From positions 1 to 33,657 of the forward strand of contig JASXSV010000027.1 of assembly GCA_030674915.1 (NCBI GenBank): 33,657 nucleotides of DNA. Direction: 5' to 3'. A program made the translations under genes and the position numbers. How positions within the stretch are numbered: position 1 is the first letter of the stretch; every line of letters begins with the position of its first letter. Below are positions 29,760 to 33,657 of this stretch, one piece after another. The notes beneath the pieces were generated by a model that was not told the DNA's origin, ran no database searches, and saw nothing but the letters and a program-made list of their open reading frames with translations. Source of the stretch: Candidatus Endonucleibacter bathymodioli. GTDB taxonomy: Bacteria; Pseudomonadota; Gammaproteobacteria; Pseudomonadales; Endozoicomonadaceae.

Positions 29760-29883
29760 TATACCCTCGCCCTCGAGGGGATGGCTAGGCGACAAACAAG
29801 TCAATCCCCATGAGTTTGCAAACAATAGGTACTTGTGTGCGATAGCCATCAACAACCTCATACTTTCAAGGGGAATCGGTATA
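29760..29883 (+). repeat. ERIC-like element, best-preserved copy
   Basis: Starts TATACC and ends GGTATA, 124 bp. Its middle, AGGCGACAAACAAGTCAATC then CCCATGAGTTTGCA, is very close to the ERIC consensus AGGCGGCAAGCGAGTGAATC then CCCAGGAGCTTACA. It sits between the convergent symporter and bioA genes and overlaps the end of bioA. Confidence 0.75.
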
Positions 29884-31164
29884 AGTAGAGACCACATCAT
29901 GAATGCCAGCGCATAGCTTCTCCAAGTCAGCATTACTAATGATATAAGGTGGCATAATATAAACTAGCCTACCAAAAGGTCTTACCCAAAGCCCTCTCTT
30001 AACAAATTCTGGTTGAATTTCGGCCAGAACAGTGGGCTTTTTCATTTCAACAACACCAATTGCACCCAACACCCTAACATCGGCAACAGCTGATAAGCTG
30101 GAACATGGCTGCAAGCCCTTTTTCAAGTACTGTTCAATATTTTGCACTTGTCCCCGCCAAGTGCCCTTCATCAAAATATTCAGACTAGCGTTAGCTGCTG
30201 CGCAGGCAAGAGGATTTGCCATAAATGTCGGGCCATGCATAAAAGCCCCTTGTTCAGAAATAGTGGTGCTAATGTTTTTTGTACACAGAGTGGCAGCCAA
30301 GGTCATATAGCCCCCAGTTAGCGCCTTTCCAACACACATGATATCAGGGATAATATCAGCGTGTTCCATGGCAAATAGTTTTCCTGTCCTGCCGAAACCA
30401 GTAGCAATTTCATCATGAATCAACAGTACAGAATATTCATCACAGAGTGATCTTAGTTTTCTCAGATAGCCCGGGGAGTAAAAATACATACCTCCAGCAC
30501 CCTGAACAATAGGTTCAATAATCACTGCAGCGAGTTGTTCATGTTTGTTTTCAAACTCTTTTTCCAGATCCTCGGTATGCTCATCTTCGCAGGAGTCAGC
30601 AAAGGTACATAGTGGACGGGAAATGAAATGATGCCTGGGTAAAATACCAGAGAACCAGTGATGCATTCCATTATCAGGGTCACAAACTGCCATTGCTCCA
30701 GAGGTGTCTCCATAGTACCCCCCCCTGACTGTCAGCATTTTATTTTTATCAGCCTCCCCCCTAGCCTGCCAATATTGCATGGCCATTTTTATAGCAACCT
30801 CAACAGCGACAGAACCTGAGTCTGCAAAGAATACTGTATCAAGAGGCTTTGGTGTCATATGAACCAATTTTCGAGCTAGATCTATTGCAGGCTTATGGGT
30901 CAGACCACCAAACATCACATGGGATAGCTGATCCACTTGAGTTTTGATAGCTAGATTTATCTCAGGGTGATTGTAGCCATGCACTTTGCACCACCAAGAA
31001 GACATACCATCAATCAGCTCTCTACCATCGTTTAATCTCAGCCTTGCTCCCTGAGCACTAACTACTGGCAACACCTCGCCACGATGTATCGTTGAGCTAT
31101 ATGGATGCCAGATATGGTTGGCGTCAAATGCCATATCCTCATCACTGATCATTTTATGTAACAT
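29866..31164 (-). CDS. bioA: Adenosylmethionine-8-amino-7-oxononanoate aminotransferase
   Basis: BioA uses S-adenosylmethionine as amino donor to convert KAPA to DAPA in biotin synthesis; it is PLP-dependent and cytoplasmic. The protein has 432 residues. Seen: HIWHPYSS at the N-terminus, DGMSSWWCKVHGYNHPEI, the PLP-phosphate loop region ADSGSVAVEVAIKMA, IHDEIATGFGRTGK with the conserved Asp, and VGKALTGGYMTLAAT with the PLP lysine. The start is uncertain: ATG 31164 directly abuts an AGAGAG, so ATG 31152 is better spaced. The last codons (YTDSP) and the stop lie inside an ERIC-like element. No other bio gene is adjacent. Confidence 0.95.
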   Translation of the reverse strand: MLHKMISDEDMAFDANHIWHPYSSTIHRGEVLPVVSAQGARLRLNDGRELIDGMSSWWCKVHGYNHPEINLAIKTQVDQLSHVMFGGLTHKPAIDLARKLVHMTPKPLDTVFFADSGSVAVEVAIKMAMQYWQARGEADKNKMLTVRGGYYGDTSGAMAVCDPDNGMHHWFSGILPRHHFISRPLCTFADSCEDEHTEDLEKEFENKHEQLAAVIIEPIVQGAGGMYFYSPGYLRKLRSLCDEYSVLLIHDEIATGFGRTGKLFAMEHADIIPDIMCVGKALTGGYMTLAATLCTKNISTTISEQGAFMHGPTFMANPLACAAANASLNILMKGTWRGQVQNIEQYLKKGLQPCSSLSAVADVRVLGAIGVVEMKKPTVLAEIQPEFVKRGLWVRPFGRLVYIMPPYIISNADLEKLCAGIHDVVSTYTDSP

Positions 31165-31261
31165 CTCTCTCTTTTGATAAACTCATCTTGGCAGTTTACA
31201 CCCAACGTCTTCGGAAATGCAGAGGGTTGTTGGCAGCACTGGCTCAACTCATTAATTTTAT

Positions 31262-31389
31262 TATCCCAATTTCCATTGAAGGTGCGAGTAGGCAAAGACG
31301 ATTGAATCTCCCATGAGCTTACAAACAGGTGGTGATTGGGGGTGAGTGAGAGTCGTCAACACCCCTATGCATCAAAGGGGGTGAGTATA
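31262..31389 (+). repeat. ERIC-like element between bioA and the PTPS gene
   Basis: 128 bp from TATCCC to GAGTATA. The core GATTGAATCTCCCATGAGCT then TACAAAC, followed by GTGATTGGGGGTGAGTGAGA, matches the ERIC consensus GTGAATCCCCAGGAGCTTAC and GTGACTGGGGTGAGCGA closely. Then come GTCAACACCCC and AAAGGGGGTGAGTATA. It separates two divergent genes, so it may affect either promoter. Confidence 0.75.
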
Positions 31390-31497
31390 TCTAAAATAGC
31401 TGACACAGAAACATTGGTAAAATAGTACATATGCCAGTTCTCATCAAAGTAGAACCAGCGTAGAATTCTATTTCACTTTATATAAACCAGAAAGATA

Positions 31498-32370
31498 ATG
31501 CCTTCACTTTTTATCAACCAGTTGACCACCTTAGATTTTAGCTACCTTTGCCATGAGCGAGGCTTGGTTGGAGAAACATGGATTGTTGATGTAGTTCTAA
31601 CCGGAGATCTTAACGAACAGGGCATGGTCTTTGACTTTTGCCATGTCAAAAAACAGATAAAAATGACTATTGACGCTCTTGCAGATCATAAGCTTTTAGT
31701 TCCGGCAGCGAATCCTGCTATTGACGTTAGCTCAACCAGTGAGCGGATAAGCGTACACTTATACTCATCCAAAGTTGGTCATATTGAATGCAAAGCACCC
31801 ACTGAAGCTATTTTCCTAGTGACAGCTGAAACCATCACGATCGAAACCATAACACCTGTATTGGAGCAGGCACTGATGAACACTCTGCCAGCTAACATTA
31901 CCGGAATCACCTTAAAGCTCTATACAGAAACTATTAACGGAAATTATTACCACTACAGTCATGGGTTAAAGAAACATGATGGCGACTGTCAGCGTATAGC
32001 TCACGGGCATCGATCAAAAATATTCATCTCTTCGGATGGAAAACAGGCCCCCGAACTTGGGGCTGAATGGGTCAAACGATGGCGTGACATATATATAGCT
32101 TCACAGGAGGACCTACTGGAAACCGTTAGTAAAGAAGGGTGTCAATACAATAGGTTTGGTTACAGCGCAAATCAAGGATATTTTGAACTTACAATAGCTA
32201 GCAGCAGATGTCATCTCATTAATACAGACAGCACCGTTGAATTGTTAGCAGAACATGTGGCACATCAGATAGCCTCAGAGAACCCAAATCATCGTATACA
32301 GGCTGTGGTTTACGAGGGTTTCAATAAGGGGGCTATATCAGAGGATCTATTCAAAAAAACCAAAAAATAA
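31498..32370 (+). CDS. Tandem-domain PTPS/QueD-like protein
   Basis: This 290-residue protein has two halves that both resemble the 6-pyruvoyltetrahydropterin synthase/6-carboxytetrahydropterin synthase fold. In the N-terminal half: LDFSYLCHERGLVGETWIVD, GMVFDFCHVKKQI and DHKLLVP (like the DH..LN motif of QueD). In the C-terminal half: CQRIAHGHRSKI (the HGH zinc-ligand pattern), EWVKRWRDIYIAS and TDSTVELLAEHVAH. QueD-type enzymes make 6-carboxytetrahydropterin for queuosine and related 7-deazaguanines. No queC, queE or queF is adjacent, so the role stays open. The length is about twice that of classical QueD and agrees with a long-form family in gammaproteobacteria. Divergent from bioA. Confidence 0.75.
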   Translation: MPSLFINQLTTLDFSYLCHERGLVGETWIVDVVLTGDLNEQGMVFDFCHVKKQIKMTIDALADHKLLVPAANPAIDVSSTSERISVHLYSSKVGHIECKAPTEAIFLVTAETITIETITPVLEQALMNTLPANITGITLKLYTETINGNYYHYSHGLKKHDGDCQRIAHGHRSKIFISSDGKQAPELGAEWVKRWRDIYIASQEDLLETVSKEGCQYNRFGYSANQGYFELTIASSRCHLINTDSTVELLAEHVAHQIASENPNHRIQAVVYEGFNKGAISEDLFKKTKK

Positions 32371-32561
32371 CTTTCCTCAATCCCTAAGTGTCACTGAATT
32401 ATTTTGCGTAACTAACCGAGCAATGCCTTTGTTTTAAAGCCTTCACCATTGACGGTGAGGTGTGTACAGAAAGAGTCGTAAAGCAGCTTAATTCTCGCCC
32501 TAAAAAGGTCTTACATTAAAAACGTCGAACCATTTATTGGATGAGCACAAAGCTGCACAAG
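32371..32561. other. Short non-coding stretch before the right-hand IS
   Basis: A hairpin-forming CTTCACC-ATTGA-CGGTGAG (about 32440-32460) could be a terminator for the PTPS gene, but no clean T-run follows. CAAG at 32558-32561 may be a worn target duplication of the adjacent IS. Confidence 0.4.
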
Positions 32562-33500
32562 GGAATCTCTGATTGAAGTAGTTTACAAGTCGATTGTCAG
32601 ATTTGCGATAAAATTCTCTGACTGTCGCGTTTATTTCATCGTAATTTTCGATTCATTTTGTCGCTTTTGCCCATTTATCCGCTCTCGAGGTGGATTTAGA
32701 GCGCAATTATGCCGTTAACGCATTACGTTGCAGGTATAAATTAGCCATCTCCATCAGGCTCATAACTTGCACCCTGTTTTTTTCCAAACCACGGTAACGA
32801 ACTTTACGGTAACCAAACTGACGCTTGAGGATTCGGAACAGGTGCTCGACCCTGGCTCGTATTTTTGATTGCTGGCGATTACGTTTGCGTTGACTGCTAC
32901 TTAGATTGCCTTTTCTTGGTTTGCGCTTCTCATTGACCTCCTAGTGTAATCCTAAACATCGAGCGACTCGCTTATATGTGTCGCTGGTGTAATCCAAATA
33001 CCCCCCATCGCCAAAGATTACTTCGTCTTCCTCTCCGCACAAGGAGGGAAGTTCGCTAACATCCGCTTTATTGGCTGAGGTAACCGTTACTGTATGAGCA
33101 GTACCACTTCACATCCGCACCGACATCGATCTTCATGCCAAAGTACCACTGATTTCCTTTACGTGTCTGGTGCATTTCAATATCACGTTTGCCTTCGTCG
33201 TTTTTGGTCGAGGACGAAGCGCTTATTAATGTGGCATCTACCATGATGCCTTTTGAAAGTGCAAGCCGTGTAGTCGCAAGTGCTCACTGACCGCAGCAAA
33301 TAACTTGTCAGTCAATTGATTATGCTCCAATAGGTGAAGAAATTTCAGGATAGTTGTTTCTCAAGAAATAACTCTTTCCACGTTTTGCATTTTTTGGCTG
33401 CGTAGCTGAGCGACGCAAAACTTTGTTGTTTCATTTTGGATAACCGGTTTGCCATAGAAATGCTATTGAACTAGGTTTTGGAGATTCAATCAGAGATCCC
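32562..33500 (-). mobile_element. Decayed IS5-family element B with both ends
   Basis: The 16-bp ends GGAATCTCTGATTGAA (left) and GGGATCTCTGATTGAA (right, inverted) bound 939 bp. Flanks are CAAG (left) and CTAG (right), consistent with one base lost from a 4-bp YTAR target duplication typical of the IS5 group. On the minus strand the transposase begins KQQSFASLSYAAKK, then, across frame changes, [66 protein letters not shown] and finally [20 protein letters not shown]. Stops and frameshifts break it, and a central N-terminal block is missing, so it is not functional. Confidence 0.88.
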
Positions 33501-33657
33501 CTAGACAAAACATCACCTAGAGAGTACTTTTATTCTACTCACAAAAATTCAGTTATAGCTATCGAGGACTATGCTGCCCCCTGCCAATAAAAGACAGTGG
33601 CACAACCTTTGGGCGGTAGCGTCTTTATTTACAGCTAACCATACACATGGCTATGTC
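33501..33657 (-). repeat. Right copy of terminal inverted repeat
   Basis: Reverse complement of 1-165 with about 85-90% identity by eye. It begins at the CTAG directly outside the IS5-family element, so the IS inserted into, or at the edge of, this repeat. It runs to the window end and may continue. Confidence 0.85.

Overview
The window looks like one piece of a gammaproteobacterial chromosome with about 40% GC. Its core genes (tkt, metK, rsmE, a pilI-pilJ-chpA-chpC twitching/chemosensory cluster, the rpsL-rpsG-fusA-tuf operon, hemJ, bioA) and the neighbourhood of rsmE, chp genes and bioA recall Pseudomonas and the Cellvibrio/Teredinibacter side of the gammaproteobacteria. Only about 65% of the window is coding. 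The rest is decayed insertion sequences, short dispersed repeats, minisatellites and gene relics, which fits a genome in early reduction, for example a host-associated one. That lifestyle is inference. The two ends of the window carry the same ~160 bp sequence in opposite orientation, so this may be a repeat-bounded contig.

Layout. 1-1202: repeats and the first ~33 codons of an integron-type integrase. 1203-5493: tkt, a small inverted-repeat element (MITE), metK and rsmE on the plus strand. 5507-14733: a DMT-family permease, then the chemosensory operon pilI-pilJ-chpA-chpC on the minus strand. The ChpA receiver domain has been cut off by a stop codon and has decayed, and pilG/pilH are absent from their expected place upstream. 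14734-17700: three different IS5-family remnants and a 24-copy 9-bp minisatellite. 17804-18691: a predicted exported protein of unknown function. 19279-23866: the str operon on the minus strand, cut off from both rpoBC and the S10 operon. 23867-28466: mostly non-coding, with a small exported protein that may have a nuclease-like fold, hemJ, a doubtful ORF, a 12-copy 9-bp minisatellite and IS debris. 28467-32370: a DAACS-family symporter with altered key residues, bioA, and a tandem-domain PTPS/QueD-like protein. 32562-33500: a decayed IS5-family element with both ends recognisable, followed by the terminal inverted repeat.

The most striking layer is a dispersed ~110-135 bp palindromic repeat. 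Its core, ends (TATACC...GGTATA) and length closely resemble ERIC (enterobacterial repetitive intergenic consensus). I count six fairly clear copies and three partial or shortened ones. Two lie inside the str operon transcript or leader, one lies between the divergent bioA and PTPS genes, and two run into the 3' ends of reading frames and supply their stop codons. I did not find a complete, clearly new multi-gene system. The points most worth following up are the ERIC-like family, the dismantled phosphorelay of the Chp system, and the atypical symporter.
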